Shown: positions 7,545-17,083, counted from the stretch's first letter. The stretch: DNA of 22,911 nt from Intestinibacter sp. (GCF_022780145.1 NZ_JALEXO010000015.1:1-22911), one strand, 5' to 3'. Numbers and translations: made by a program. Notes: a model not told the origin generated them from the letters alone.

Positions 7545-10370
7545 ATGGAAGATAAAATAGTCATAAGGGGAGCTAAAGAAAATAACTTAAAAAATATAGA
7601 TTTAGTTATCCCTAGAAATAAATTCATAGTATTTACAGGATTATCGGGTTCAGGAAAATCTTCATTGGCGTTCGATACGATTTACGCAGAGGGTCAGAGA
7701 AGATATGTAGAGAGTCTTTCATCTTATGCTAGACAATTCTTGGGACAAATGGAAAAGCCAAATGTAGAGTATATAGAAGGACTTTCGCCTGCTATATCAA
7801 TAGACCAAAAGACAACTTCGAGAAACCCAAGATCGACAGTTGGTACAGTTACAGAAATATACGATTATCTAAGACTTTTATTTGCCAGAGTAGGAGAAGT
7901 ATATTGTCCAGTATGCGGAAATAAAATAAGTCAAATGACTATACAGGAAATAGTAGACAAAATACTAGAATTTCCAGAAAGAACTAAAATACAAATACTG
8001 TCTCCTATAGTTAGGGGTCAAAAAGGAACACATAAAAAGACACTTGAAAATATAAAAAAGGAGGGCTTCGTAAGAGTTAGAGTAAACGGAGAAAATTACG
8101 AGGTTACAGATGAAATTGAACTAAGCAAGAATAAAAAGCACAATATAGAAGTAGTTGTGGACAGAATAATAGTCAAAGAAGGAATCGAAAATAGACTTTC
8201 TGATTCAATTGAAACTGCTGTCAAACTATCAGATGGACTTGTAATCGCTCAAATTATAGGTGGAGAAGAGGTTTTATATTCTACTAAGTTTGCATGTCCA
8301 GATCACGGTATAGGGATAGAAGAGCTGTCTCCAAGAATGTTTTCATTTAATGCGCCTTTTGGAGCTTGTGATGAATGTAAAGGTCTTGGAGAAAGTAGAA
8401 CAGTAGATAAGGATTTAGTAATTCCTAATAAGGACTTATCTATAAATCAAGGTGCAATTGCAGCTTGGGGGTCTGTGAGCAAGAACAATGATACCTACTA
8501 CAGCAAAATGGTAAGAAGCTTAGCAGAGACATTTGGCGTGTCTTTAGATGTTCCGTTTAAAGAGTTACCAGAAGACTTTGTAGAAGAGTTACTTTACGGC
8601 AAAAATAACGTAATGGTAGAGTTTGAATACGATTCTAAATATGGAGGAAGAAGACATTATAAAGCTCCATTTGAAGGTGTTATTGTAAATCTAGAGAGAA
8701 GATATAACGAAACATCTTCAGAATATTCAAAGGAAAAAATAGAAGAATTTATGGCGGAAACACCTTGTCCAAAATGCCACGGAAACAGACTTAAAAAAGA
8801 AGTTCTATCAGTAAAAATAAACGGAAAAAATATAATTGAAGTAACAGAGCTTTCAATAACTGAGTTAATAGATTTTATAGATAATTTGCAGTTAAGCGAA
8901 AAAAATCAATTTATTGCTCAGGAAATATTAAAAGAAATTCGTGAAAGAGCATCTTTCTTAAGAAATGTAGGATTGGAATATTTAAACCTGTCTAGAAAGG
9001 CTGGAACTCTATCAGGTGGAGAAGCTCAACGTATAAGACTTGCTACCCAAATAGGCTCAGCATTAGTCGGAGTATTATATGTGCTAGACGAACCAAGTAT
9101 AGGTCTTCATCAAAGAGACAATGATAAGTTAATAGCATCACTACAGAATTTAACTAAGTTAGGAAATACACTGATAGTAGTTGAACACGATGAAGATACT
9201 ATGAGAGCAGCAGACCACATAGTAGATATAGGACCAGGAGCAGGTATACATGGTGGTGAAATAGTTGCTCAAGGTACATTAGAGGAAATAATAGCAAATC
9301 CAAACTCTATAACAGGAATGTACTTGAGTGGAAAGAGAAAAATCGAAATTCCAGAAACTATTAGAGAAGGAAATGGAAAATTCATAGAAATAATAGAAGC
9401 AAGTGAAAATAACCTTAAAAATATAGATGTTAAAATACCTTTAGGTAAATTCGTCTGTATAACAGGTGTTTCTGGCTCAGGAAAAAGTACTCTAATAAAC
9501 GAAATTTTATATAAGAGCGTGGCAAATAAAGTAAATAAATCTAAAACTAAGCCAGGGAAACACAAGGACATAAAAGGAATCGAAAATATAGATAAAATAA
9601 TAAATATAGATCAAAGTCCTATAGGAAGAACACCTAGATCAAACCCTGCTACTTATACAGGTATTTTCGACTATATAAGAGATTTATTTGCTATGACAAA
9701 TGAAGCTAAAGCGAGAGGATACAAGAAGGGAAGATTTAGCTTCAATGTAAAAGGTGGAAGATGTGAAGCTTGTAAAGGCGATGGTATAATAAAAATCGAG
9801 ATGCATTTTTTACCTGATGTATATGTGCCTTGTGAGGTTTGTAAAGGAGAAAGATATAATAGAGAAACATTACAGGTTAAATACAAGGATAAAACTATAT
9901 CTGATGTACTAGACATGAATGTAGAAGAAGCATTGGAATTCTTTGAAAATATACCTACAATAAAAAGAAAATTAGAGACACTAATGGATGTCGGACTTTC
10001 TTATATAAAATTAGGTCAGCCATCGACTCAATTATCAGGTGGAGAAGCTCAAAGAATAAAACTGGCGACAGAATTAAGCAAGAGACCAACAGGTAAAACA
10101 CTGTACATCCTAGATGAACCTACAACAGGATTGCATATGGCAGATGTAGAAAGATTAATAGATGTTTTACAGAGATTAGCAGACACAGGAAACTCTATAG
10201 TAGTTATAGAACATAATCTAGATGTTATAAAAAGCTGTGATTATATAATAGACTTAGGTCCAGAAGGTGGAGATAATGGAGGTACAATTGTAGCTACAGG
10301 AACTCCAAAAGAAATTTCAAAAGTCGAAAATTCTTATACAGGACAATTTTTAAAGAAGTATTTTGAATAG
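7545..10370 (+). CDS. uvrA: Excinuclease ABC subunit A (UvrA)
   Basis: DNA damage-sensing ABC ATPase of nucleotide excision repair. The 941-residue protein has two ABC modules: Walker A GLSGSGKS (32-39) with signature LSGGEAQRIRLA (about 489) and LDEPSIGLH; second Walker A GVSGSGKST (about 641), signature LSGGEAQRIKLA (about 831) and LDEPTTGLH. Zinc-module cysteines are visible at CPVCG, CDECKG and CPKCHG in the first half and CEACKGDG/CEVCKGE (739-765) in the second. Length is standard. AGAAAGGA precedes the ATG. It is 93 bp downstream of uvrB with no terminator between, so it should share the SOS-controlled transcript. Confidence 0.98.
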   Translation: MEDKIVIRGAKENNLKNIDLVIPRNKFIVFTGLSGSGKSSLAFDTIYAEGQRRYVESLSSYARQFLGQMEKPNVEYIEGLSPAISIDQKTTSRNPRSTVGTVTEIYDYLRLLFARVGEVYCPVCGNKISQMTIQEIVDKILEFPERTKIQILSPIVRGQKGTHKKTLENIKKEGFVRVRVNGENYEVTDEIELSKNKKHNIEVVVDRIIVKEGIENRLSDSIETAVKLSDGLVIAQIIGGEEVLYSTKFACPDHGIGIEELSPRMFSFNAPFGACDECKGLGESRTVDKDLVIPNKDLSINQGAIAAWGSVSKNNDTYYSKMVRSLAETFGVSLDVPFKELPEDFVEELLYGKNNVMVEFEYDSKYGGRRHYKAPFEGVIVNLERRYNETSSEYSKEKIEEFMAETPCPKCHGNRLKKEVLSVKINGKNIIEVTELSITELIDFIDNLQLSEKNQFIAQEILKEIRERASFLRNVGLEYLNLSRKAGTLSGGEAQRIRLATQIGSALVGVLYVLDEPSIGLHQRDNDKLIASLQNLTKLGNTLIVVEHDEDTMRAADHIVDIGPGAGIHGGEIVAQGTLEEIIANPNSITGMYLSGKRKIEIPETIREGNGKFIEIIEASENNLKNIDVKIPLGKFVCITGVSGSGKSTLINEILYKSVANKVNKSKTKPGKHKDIKGIENIDKIINIDQSPIGRTPRSNPATYTGIFDYIRDLFAMTNEAKARGYKKGRFSFNVKGGRCEACKGDGIIKIEMHFLPDVYVPCEVCKGERYNRETLQVKYKDKTISDVLDMNVEEALEFFENIPTIKRKLETLMDVGLSYIKLGQPSTQLSGGEAQRIKLATELSKRPTGKTLYILDEPTTGLHMADVERLIDVLQRLADTGNSIVVIEHNLDVIKSCDYIIDLGPEGGDNGGTIVATGTPKEISKVENSYTGQFLKKYFE

Positions 10371-10386
10371 AAAAAGGAGATATTTG

Positions 10387-12201
10387 ATGTTTGATATTCA
10401 AGAACAATTAAAATTACTGCCAGATGAACCTGGTGTTTATTTGATGAAAAATAAAAATAACAAAATAATCTACGTGGGGAAGGCTATTTCACTAAAAAAT
10501 AGAGTTAGACAGTATTTTCAATCATCAAAAAATCATTCATCCAAAGTAAAGTCTATGGTAAGTAACATCGCCTCCTTTGAATATATAATTACTGATTCTG
10601 AATTAGAAGCGTTAATATTGGAATGTAACTTAATTAAACAGTATAGACCTAAATACAATGTCTTGCTTAGGGACGATAAAACATATCCATATATAAAGGT
10701 TACAGTAAATGAAGATTACCCTAGAGTTATGAAGGTAAGACGAGTACTAAAAGACAAGGCTAAATACTTCGGTCCGTATACAAATGTAGGTGCAGTAAAT
10801 GATACTCTAGAGATCATAAGAAATATATATCCGATAAGAAACTGCAACGTAGATATAGCTAAGGCAATTAAAAATAATGCAAGACCATGCTTAAATCATC
10901 ACATCAAAAAATGTGTAGGACCATGCACAGGAAACGTGTCAAAGGAAGAATACAGAAAAATGATAGATGAGATATTGATGTTTTTATCTGGAAAAGAAGA
11001 AACATTGATAGAAATTTTAAAAGAGAAAATGAATGCATGTGCTATGGAGTTTAACTTTGAAGAAGCTGCTATCTACAGAGATAAGATAAAGAATTTAGAA
11101 GAGATAATGGAAAAACAAAAAATAGATGCTTCTAGTTCAGACGTAAATCAGGATATAATAGCGTTGGCTAGGACAGAACAAGAAGCCTGTGTTCAAGTTT
11201 TTTTCATTAGAAATGGTAAAATTATAGGAAGAGAACATTTTATATTAGAAGGAGTAGATGGAAGCTCATCTGACTCTGTATTAGGTTCATTTGTAAAGCA
11301 ATTTTACATGCAACAAGAGTATATACCGAAAGAAATAATTATAGATGAAGAAATAGAAGACAATTATATACTGGAAGAGTGGCTAAGTCACAAAAGAGGA
11401 AGCAAAGTGACTATTAAAATACCACAAAAAGGAGAAAAGAAAAATTTAGTTGAAATGGTTAGAAGGAATGCTATGGAGTATCTAAATAAATTTTCTAATT
11501 TAAATAAACAAAAATACGAAAAAAGCATAGGAGCTCTAACCCAGCTAACAGAGTTACTTGAACTTGAAACAGTACCTAAAAGAATAGAAGCCTATGATAT
11601 ATCTAATATTCAGGGTGTTGATTCAATAGGGACTATGGTCGTGTTTACAGACGGCAAAAAAGACAGAAAAGAATATAGAAGGTATAAGATTAAAACCATA
11701 GTAGGACCAGACGATTATGGATCAATGGCAGAAATTATAGGAAGAAGAATTAAGCACGATAATCTACCGGATTTAATTTTACTAGATGGAGGTAAAGGTC
11801 AAGTAAGTGCGGTTCAAAAGGTACTTAACGATAATAACCTACAAATACCTTTGTGGGGAATGTTTAAGGATGATAAACATAGAACAAAGGGCTTAGTAAA
11901 TAAATCTCGAGAAATTGTGCTAGATAAAACAACAAATTTATATAGATTTGTTGCAACTATACAAGAAGAAGTCCATAATTATGCTATAACATATCATAGA
12001 AGCTTGAGAAAAAAATCTATTACAAAATCTGTATTAGATGAGATACCAGGCATAGGCGAAACAAGAAAGAAAAATCTTTTAAGCCATTTTAAAAGTATTG
12101 AAAATATAAAGGCTGCGACATTTGAGGAATTATTAGAGGTAGAAAGCATAAATAAAACAGCTGCAGAGAATATTTATAATTATTTTAGATCGGAGGAATA
12201 A
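10387..12201 (+). CDS. uvrC: Excinuclease ABC subunit C (UvrC)
   Basis: Dual-incision nuclease of excision repair. The 604-residue protein shows the N-terminal GIY-YIG nuclease (GVYLMKN...IIYVGKA, residues ~16-90) for the 3' cut, a UVR motif (FNFEEAAIYRDKIKNLEE, ~220-240) that meets UvrB, an RNase H-like domain for the 5' cut (YDISNIQG at ~400, LILLDGGKGQ at ~463), and C-terminal helix-hairpin-helix repeats (IPGIGETRKKNLL). The frame extends back to a TTG at 10363 inside uvrA, but AAGGAG at 10374-10379 places the start at the ATG at 10387, 16 bp after the uvrA stop. Confidence 0.97.
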   Translation: MFDIQEQLKLLPDEPGVYLMKNKNNKIIYVGKAISLKNRVRQYFQSSKNHSSKVKSMVSNIASFEYIITDSELEALILECNLIKQYRPKYNVLLRDDKTYPYIKVTVNEDYPRVMKVRRVLKDKAKYFGPYTNVGAVNDTLEIIRNIYPIRNCNVDIAKAIKNNARPCLNHHIKKCVGPCTGNVSKEEYRKMIDEILMFLSGKEETLIEILKEKMNACAMEFNFEEAAIYRDKIKNLEEIMEKQKIDASSSDVNQDIIALARTEQEACVQVFFIRNGKIIGREHFILEGVDGSSSDSVLGSFVKQFYMQQEYIPKEIIIDEEIEDNYILEEWLSHKRGSKVTIKIPQKGEKKNLVEMVRRNAMEYLNKFSNLNKQKYEKSIGALTQLTELLELETVPKRIEAYDISNIQGVDSIGTMVVFTDGKKDRKEYRRYKIKTIVGPDDYGSMAEIIGRRIKHDNLPDLILLDGGKGQVSAVQKVLNDNNLQIPLWGMFKDDKHRTKGLVNKSREIVLDKTTNLYRFVATIQEEVHNYAITYHRSLRKKSITKSVLDEIPGIGETRKKNLLSHFKSIENIKAATFEELLEVESINKTAAENIYNYFRSEE

Positions 12202-12203
12202 AC

Positions 12204-13130
12204 ATGGAATCACAAGAAAAAGTTGCGATATCAGATATCGTCAGGGATTTGGAGCTTAATGTAGTTTACCAACCAGAGGATAAAGAATTTTTTGTGGAAT
12301 CGCAAGATGTAAATAGAACAGGGTTAGCGTTAGCTGGATATTTTGAGTATTTTTCATTTGACAGGATACAAATAATAGGTAAAGGTGAATATACTTACTT
12401 TAAAAATATAGATAAAGAAAGAAGAAGAGAAATTTTAGATAAATTATTTTCTTATGATATACCTGCCTTAGTTATTACAAGGGGATTGGAAGTTGATGAA
12501 GATATAATCGAAGCAGCTAAAAGACATGAACGTGTGCTTATAAGTAGTGAGAGAAATACTACTAGATTTATTAATAAAATATCTAATTATCTAGATCATA
12601 GATTAGCACCACGTGTAACAATACATGGAGTGTTAGTGGATGTATATGGAATAGGTGTTTTAATAAAGGGAGAAAGTAGTATAGGTAAATCAGAAACAGC
12701 CCTTGAGCTTATACAAAGAGGTCATAGATTAGTTGCCGATGATGCAGTTGAAATAATTAAATTAGATGACGATAGATTAGTAGGTCAAGCTCCAGAACTA
12801 TTGAGACATTACATGGAAATAAGAGGTATAGGAATAATAGATGTTAGAAGTCTATATGGAGTTGGTGCAGTGAAAAATATGAAGGAAATCAGCTTAGTTC
12901 TTCATCTTGAAAATTGGAATCAAGAAAAATACTACGATAGATTAGGTTTAGATAAAGAATACGAAAAAATATTAGGAAAAGAAGTAGAAAAACTTGTAGT
13001 TCCAGTAAAACCAGGTAGAAATACAGCTATGATAGTAGAAGTTGCGGCTATGAATCATAGACAAAAGATAATGGGATACGATGCAGCTGTAGAATTCACT
13101 AAAAAATTAGCTCAAACAATTCAAAAGTAA
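12204..13130 (+). CDS. hprK: HPr kinase/phosphorylase
   Basis: Phosphorylates and dephosphorylates Ser46 of the sugar-transport protein HPr; HPr-Ser-P is the CcpA co-effector in Firmicutes carbon catabolite control. The 308-residue protein has the non-catalytic N-terminal domain, then the P-loop GESSIGKS (~156-163), the nearby ADDAVEI, and the HprK signature EIRGIGIIDV (~206-215). GGAGG lies within the end of uvrC, and the ATG is 2 bp after the uvrC stop, so it is translationally close to the uvr genes. The physical link of hprK to an SOS-regulated repair operon is a gene-order fact; a functional link is not implied. Potential CcpA-type sites occur later in the window. Confidence 0.97.
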   Translation: MESQEKVAISDIVRDLELNVVYQPEDKEFFVESQDVNRTGLALAGYFEYFSFDRIQIIGKGEYTYFKNIDKERRREILDKLFSYDIPALVITRGLEVDEDIIEAAKRHERVLISSERNTTRFINKISNYLDHRLAPRVTIHGVLVDVYGIGVLIKGESSIGKSETALELIQRGHRLVADDAVEIIKLDDDRLVGQAPELLRHYMEIRGIGIIDVRSLYGVGAVKNMKEISLVLHLENWNQEKYYDRLGLDKEYEKILGKEVEKLVVPVKPGRNTAMIVEVAAMNHRQKIMGYDAAVEFTKKLAQTIQK

Positions 13131-13175
13131 ATTTAAAAATAACTTAAAATTTACCTTAAATTAATACGATATTTA

Positions 13176-13217
13176 AAAACCTCCTGTATTATTTAATTAA
13201 AAAATATAGGAGGTTTT
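13176..13217 (+). terminator. Hairpin that masks the next ribosome binding site; weak terminator
   Basis: Arms 13176-13190 and 13203-13217 pair over 15 bp with one G-U and a 12-nt loop. The 3' arm contains the complete AGGAGG (13208-13213) used by the following gene, whose ATG is at 13221. The arm ends in TTTT, so it can act as a weak terminator after hprK. In the unterminated transcript it would hide the ribosome binding site. Confidence 0.7.
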
Positions 13218-13220
13218 ATA

Positions 13221-14036
13221 ATGAAAATAGTAGATAATCATGTGCATACACATTTTTCGATAGATGCAAAGGATACAATGGAAGATGTTATAAAAAGAGC
13301 TATAGATATAGGTGTAGATTGCCTTACTTTTACTGATCATCTAGAGTTCAATACAGACCATTTTTCATTAGATATTCTAAAATATACAGAACAAATATCT
13401 AAATATAAAGAAAAGTACAGTGATGAAATAGAGCTATTGACAGGTATAGAGGTTGGATATCAAAGTCATTTAAATAAAGAAATAAATAAAATATTAAATT
13501 CAACAAAATTTGATTTTGTATTATGTTCAACTCATACAATAGATAAAATACCTGTGTCACATAGAGATTATTTTGAAGGACTTAGCAAAGAGGAAGCATA
13601 TAGAAAGTATTTTGAGTCTATACTACAAACTAATAAAGAATTTAAAAATTACGATATTTATGGTCATTTGGATTATATAAATAGATATGCAATCTATGAA
13701 GATAATAAAATTATATATGATGATTATAGAGATGTATTAGATGAAGTTTTAAAAACTATAATAGATGGAGGAAAAGGTATAGAATTAAATACTTCAGGAT
13801 ATAGATATGGTTTAAATGCTATACATCCTAATATAGATATAGTTAGAAGATATAAAGAGCTAGGTGGAGAAATAATAACTTTGGGATCTGATTCGCATAG
13901 AGCTATAGATGTATGTGCGGATTTTGATAAATCCTATGAAATGTTAGATTATTTAGGATTTAAATATGTATCTATTTTTAAAAATAGAAAATGTGAGTTT
14001 ATACCTATATATCAAAATATATATCACACTGCATAG
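13221..14036 (+). CDS. PHP-domain phosphatase, histidinol-phosphatase family
   Basis: Metal-dependent phosphoesterase of the PHP superfamily, closest in appearance to HisJ-type histidinol-phosphatases. In 271 residues the metal-binding motifs appear in order: HVHTHFS (7-13), FTDHLEF (~38-44), GIEVGYQ (~76), CSTHTID (~102), YGHLDY (~145), ELNTSGYRYG (~195) and GSDSHRA (~228). Whether the substrate is histidinol phosphate is uncertain: no his genes are in the window and many clostridial PHP proteins carry this name by homology only. AGGAGG lies 7 nt before the ATG but inside a stable hairpin. It is 90 bp after hprK. Confidence 0.85.
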   Translation: MKIVDNHVHTHFSIDAKDTMEDVIKRAIDIGVDCLTFTDHLEFNTDHFSLDILKYTEQISKYKEKYSDEIELLTGIEVGYQSHLNKEINKILNSTKFDFVLCSTHTIDKIPVSHRDYFEGLSKEEAYRKYFESILQTNKEFKNYDIYGHLDYINRYAIYEDNKIIYDDYRDVLDEVLKTIIDGGKGIELNTSGYRYGLNAIHPNIDIVRRYKELGGEIITLGSDSHRAIDVCADFDKSYEMLDYLGFKYVSIFKNRKCEFIPIYQNIYHTA

Positions 14037-14141
14037 TATAATCTTGGTATATTTATAATTTTTCATTTCTATAAAAACATATCTAATCAAATCTAAAAAT
14101 AAACAAATCTACAATAATGATAATAAATTAATAAAGTAAAG

Positions 14142-14197
14142 AGCCTATTTAATTCAAAATGTAAGTAAAAAATGGATTAAATAGACTTTTTGTTTTT
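14142..14197 (+). terminator. Rho-independent terminator after the PHP gene
   Basis: Arms 14142-14154 and 14175-14187 pair over about 13 bp with one C-A mismatch and one G-U. They are followed by TTTTTGTTTTT. It ends the uvr-hprK-PHP region and separates it from the moa operon. Confidence 0.82.
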
Positions 14198-14236
14198 AAA
14201 AGTAAAGTGAGAGAATACATAATATGTAAAACATAT

Positions 14237-14266
14237 GTTATATAATATATAAAATTGTGATATCAT
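14237..14266 (+). promoter_or_regulatory. Possible moaC promoter with extended -10
   Basis: TATCAT (14261-14266) preceded by TGA resembles the -10 elements of the two riboswitch promoters in this window (TGATACTAT, TGATACCAT). The -35 position is a poor match (TTATAT-like). Just upstream is the palindrome AACATATGTT (14230-14239) in a run of TATATA, a possible but unproven regulator site. The ~110 nt leader shows no cofactor riboswitch. Confidence 0.35.
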
Positions 14267-14379
14267 GTAATTAAAGAGTAAAAAATAGATATTGAATTTA
14301 TTAATTATCAGAAATAAAAGTTTAAAATTATCTAATATTTTAAATTAAATTTAAAACCGTAATAAAGGAGTTAAGGGAT

Positions 14380-14862
14380 ATGGGGAATGAATTAAACCAT
14401 TTTGATGAAAAAGGTAATGCTATAATGGTAGACGTTACAGAAAAAAATATAACACAACGTGAAGCTATTGCAACAGGTACAATTTTTGTAAATGAAGAAA
14501 CATTTAAAAGAATCAAGGAAGGAACTATTGCAAAAGGTGATGTACTTGGAGTAGCTAGAGTTGCAGGAATTATGGCAACTAAAAAAACATCAGAGTTAAT
14601 ACCTATGTGTCATCCATTAATGATTACAAAATCAAAAATAGATTTTGAATTAAATGAAGAAGAAAAAAGTGTAACTGCTATATGCACAGTTAAGCTTGCT
14701 GGAAAAACAGGAGTTGAAATGGAAGCTTTAACTGGTGTAAATGTAGCTCTTTTAACTATATACGATATGTGTAAAGCAATTAATAAAGGTATGGTAATAT
14801 CAAATATTCACCTTGTTAAGAAAACAGGTGGAAAAAGTGGTGAATACCTATTTGAAAAATAA
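14380..14862 (+). CDS. moaC: Cyclic pyranopterin monophosphate synthase MoaC
   Basis: Second enzyme of molybdenum/tungsten cofactor synthesis, converting the MoaA product to cyclic pyranopterin monophosphate. The 160-residue protein is full length, with the N-terminal MVDVTEKNITQREA, the conserved TSELIPMCHPL (~72-82), VKLAGKTGVEMEALTGVNVA (~108-127) and the C-terminal HLVKKTGGKSGEY. AAAGGAG lies 10 nt before the ATG. It heads an operon of cofactor genes (moaC-moaA-MOSC-mogA). With AOR and tungstate uptake genes next door, tungsten is the likelier metal. Confidence 0.96.
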   Translation: MGNELNHFDEKGNAIMVDVTEKNITQREAIATGTIFVNEETFKRIKEGTIAKGDVLGVARVAGIMATKKTSELIPMCHPLMITKSKIDFELNEEEKSVTAICTVKLAGKTGVEMEALTGVNVALLTIYDMCKAINKGMVISNIHLVKKTGGKSGEYLFEK

Positions 14863-14944
14863 TATAAAGATTAATATCAAACAATATGTTTATATAAATT
14901 TTAATGTTTTCGTATATTAATCATTAAAAATGGAGGAAATAACA

Positions 14945-15919
14945 ATGATTGATAAATTAAATAGAAATATTGAATATTTAAGAATATCAGTTACTGATAG
15001 GTGTAATCTAAGATGTACTTATTGTATGCCAGAAGAAGGTGTTCCTGAAATAAAGCATGAAGATATTCTTTCTTTTGATGAGATTATAAGAATATGCAAG
15101 GTCGTAGCTAAATTGGGAATCAAAAAAATAAAAATTACTGGAGGGGAGCCTTTAGTTAGAAAAGGTATAGTAGAATTAATTAGAGAAATTAACGATATAG
15201 ATGGAATCGATGAAATTACAATGACTAGCAATGGCGTATTACTTGATGAAATGGTAGAAGATTTAAAGGATGCAGGAGTAAGCGCTATAAATGTAAGCTT
15301 AGATACATTGAATAGAGAGAACTTTGCAAAAATAACTAGAAGAGATAAAATGGATCAAGTAATAAATGGCATCAAGAAATCTGTTAAATTAGGAATTAAA
15401 ACTAAAATTAATTGTCTAGTTATAAAAGAGCATAATTACAATGAGCTTTGCGATATAGCTAGACTTGCAAAGGACGATAATATTCAAGTTAGATTTATAG
15501 AATTGATGCCTATAGGATGCGGTAAACAATTTACAGGTATACCAAATGAAGAAATTCTAAAAATGCTTGAAGATGAATTTGGAGAATTCGAAATAGTAAA
15601 AGAAAAACTTGGAAATGGTCCGGCGAGATACTATAAAAATAAGGATTTTAAAGGTTGCATAGGATTTATAAGTGCTATTAGCAATGAATTTTGCGAAGAG
15701 TGCAATAGAGTTAGATTAACTTCTAATGGATTTTTAAAATTATGTTTACATTATAATAAAGGTATAGATTTGAGAGAGCCTTTGAGAAATGGAATCAGCG
15801 ATGATGATCTAAAAGACAAAATCTATAAAGCTATATACAATAAACCTATACACCATGAGTTTTATAAATATAACAGTGTAGATGTCGAAGAAAAGAATAT
15901 GGTCGAAATAGGTGGATAA
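14945..15919 (+). CDS. moaA: GTP 3',8-cyclase MoaA (radical SAM)
   Basis: First enzyme of the pyranopterin pathway; uses S-adenosylmethionine and two [4Fe-4S] clusters to rearrange GTP. In 324 residues: the radical SAM motif CNLRCTYC (C20, C24, C27), the SAM-binding GGEP, a second cluster motif CEECNRVRL with a third Cys ~14 residues later (about 250-267), and the C-terminal IGG tail that MoaA proteins need for activity. The frame extends upstream to an ATG at 14930, but its GGAGG (14932-14936) lies inside that extension and serves the ATG at 14945. It is 82 bp after moaC. Confidence 0.95.
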   Translation: MIDKLNRNIEYLRISVTDRCNLRCTYCMPEEGVPEIKHEDILSFDEIIRICKVVAKLGIKKIKITGGEPLVRKGIVELIREINDIDGIDEITMTSNGVLLDEMVEDLKDAGVSAINVSLDTLNRENFAKITRRDKMDQVINGIKKSVKLGIKTKINCLVIKEHNYNELCDIARLAKDDNIQVRFIELMPIGCGKQFTGIPNEEILKMLEDEFGEFEIVKEKLGNGPARYYKNKDFKGCIGFISAISNEFCEECNRVRLTSNGFLKLCLHYNKGIDLREPLRNGISDDDLKDKIYKAIYNKPIHHEFYKYNSVDVEEKNMVEIGG

Positions 15920-15974
15920 AATATTAAATTAAAATTAATTTTATTAATTATAATGATGAGGAGGATATTTTACA

Positions 15975-16412
15975 GTGGGAAAAATAATAGCAGTATGTAC
16001 CAGTGAAAAAAAAGGTGTTCAAAAGAAAGCAGTTGATGAAATAACTTTAATTCCAGATTATGGTATAGAAGGTGATGCTCATGCTGGAAAATGGCATAGA
16101 CAAGTAAGTTTATTATCATATGAAAGAGTACAAGAGTTTAACGCTTTAGGAGCAGGTGTTGATCATGGTGCATTTGGAGAAAATCTTATTGTTGAAGGAT
16201 ATGATTTAAAAACTATACCAGTTGGAACTATATTTGAATGTAATGGTGTAGTATTAGAAATAACTCAAATAGGTAAAGAATGCCACAGCCATTGTGAAAT
16301 TCATAAAAAAATGGGAACATGCATAATGCCTACTAATGGTATATTTGCAAAGGTAATCAAAGGCGGAACAATAAAAGCTGGAGATGAAATAGTAATAAGA
16401 GGAGAAAAATAA
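15975..16412 (+). CDS. MOSC domain protein
   Basis: A 145-residue stand-alone MOSC (MOCO sulfurase C-terminal) domain. Visible family features are EGDAHAGKWHRQVSLLS (~35-50), GAFGENLIVEG (~65-75) and the cysteine segment CHSHCEIHKKMGTC (~98-111), where the conserved MOSC Cys lies. Such proteins are thought to bind or pass on pterin-metal cofactor or sulfur; the exact role is not known. The start is GTG, 10 nt after GAGGAGG; no better ATG lies upstream in frame. It sits between moaA and the mogA-like gene, 1 bp from the latter, so it is part of the cofactor operon. Confidence 0.88.
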   Translation: MGKIIAVCTSEKKGVQKKAVDEITLIPDYGIEGDAHAGKWHRQVSLLSYERVQEFNALGAGVDHGAFGENLIVEGYDLKTIPVGTIFECNGVVLEITQIGKECHSHCEIHKKMGTCIMPTNGIFAKVIKGGTIKAGDEIVIRGEK

Positions 16413-16413
16413 T

Positions 16414-16905
16414 ATGTATAGAGTTGCAATAATAACAGCCAGTGATAAGGGTTCGAGAGGAGAAAGAGTAGACGAAAGTGGAGCAAAAATAAAAGAAATA
16501 GTTTCAAGCTATAATTACGAAGTAGTTCATTATAAAGTATTGCCAGATGATAAAGAAACTCTTGCAAATGAAATGAAATACATATGCGATAACGATGTAG
16601 CAGATTTAATATTAACTACAGGTGGAACAGGATTTTCTGCAAGGGACAATACTCCAGAAGCTACATTATCAATAGCCGACAAACTAGTTCCAGGAATACC
16701 AGAAGCTATGAGAGCGTATAGTATGCAAATAACTAAGAGAACTATGCTTTCAAGAGCAGTTTCTGTTATAAGAAAAAATACTTTAATTATAAATTTACCA
16801 GGAAGCCCAAAAGCAGTTAAGGAAAATTTAGATTTTATCGTGGATTCTTTGGATCATGGATTAGATATACTAAAAGGAAATGCTAGCGAATGTGCTAGAA
16901 AATAA
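16414..16905 (+). CDS. mog: Molybdopterin adenylyltransferase, MogA/MoaB family
   Basis: Activates the pyranopterin by adenylation before metal insertion. The 163-residue protein has the MogA/MoaB signature TTGGTGFSARDNTPEAT (~69-85) and the C-terminal LPGSPKAVKENLDFI (~128-142). AGAGGAG lies inside the end of the MOSC gene, and the ATG comes 1 bp after that stop, which suggests coupled translation. Last gene of the operon before a strong terminator. MoeA, which inserts the metal, is not in this window. MogA and MoaB are hard to tell apart by sequence alone. Confidence 0.9.
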   Translation: MYRVAIITASDKGSRGERVDESGAKIKEIVSSYNYEVVHYKVLPDDKETLANEMKYICDNDVADLILTTGGTGFSARDNTPEATLSIADKLVPGIPEAMRAYSMQITKRTMLSRAVSVIRKNTLIINLPGSPKAVKENLDFIVDSLDHGLDILKGNASECARK

Positions 16906-16924
16906 TTTGATTCTAATTTAATTC

Positions 16925-16966
16925 AACCACTTGGTATTGATTTATTTTATACTAAGTGGTTTTTTA
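16925..16966 (+). terminator. Rho-independent terminator of the moa operon
   Basis: Arms 16925-16937 and 16949-16961 form a 13-bp stem with one G-U pair and an 11-nt loop, followed by a T run through 16966. It cleanly separates the cofactor operon from the AOR module. Confidence 0.93.
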
Positions 16967-17072
16967 TTTGTAAAAATAGTTATGGTTATTTTAGAAAAGA
17001 AAAATATAATAAATATAGAAGAATAGAAAGTTTCGACAAAATAATAGTTTTAAATTGTTTTAGGAAAAAATA

Positions 17073-17082
17073 GGAAAACGTT
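17073..17082 (+). promoter_or_regulatory. cre-like CcpA site at the AOR promoter (candidate)
   Basis: GGAAAACGTT matches the left half and centre of clostridial CcpA operator motifs (RRGAAAANGTT...). It abuts the -35 box of the AOR promoter, where binding would repress. The right half is poor. The same 10 bases recur in the alcohol dehydrogenase leader at 20523. Confidence 0.35.
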
Positions 17083-17083
17083 G

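Noticed and set aside
16301..16567. Antisense open frames over the MOSC/mog genes and similar frames elsewhere
   Set aside because: They are shadows of conserved genes on the opposite strand, with low-complexity Leu/Phe/Ser-rich translations and no ribosome binding sites.
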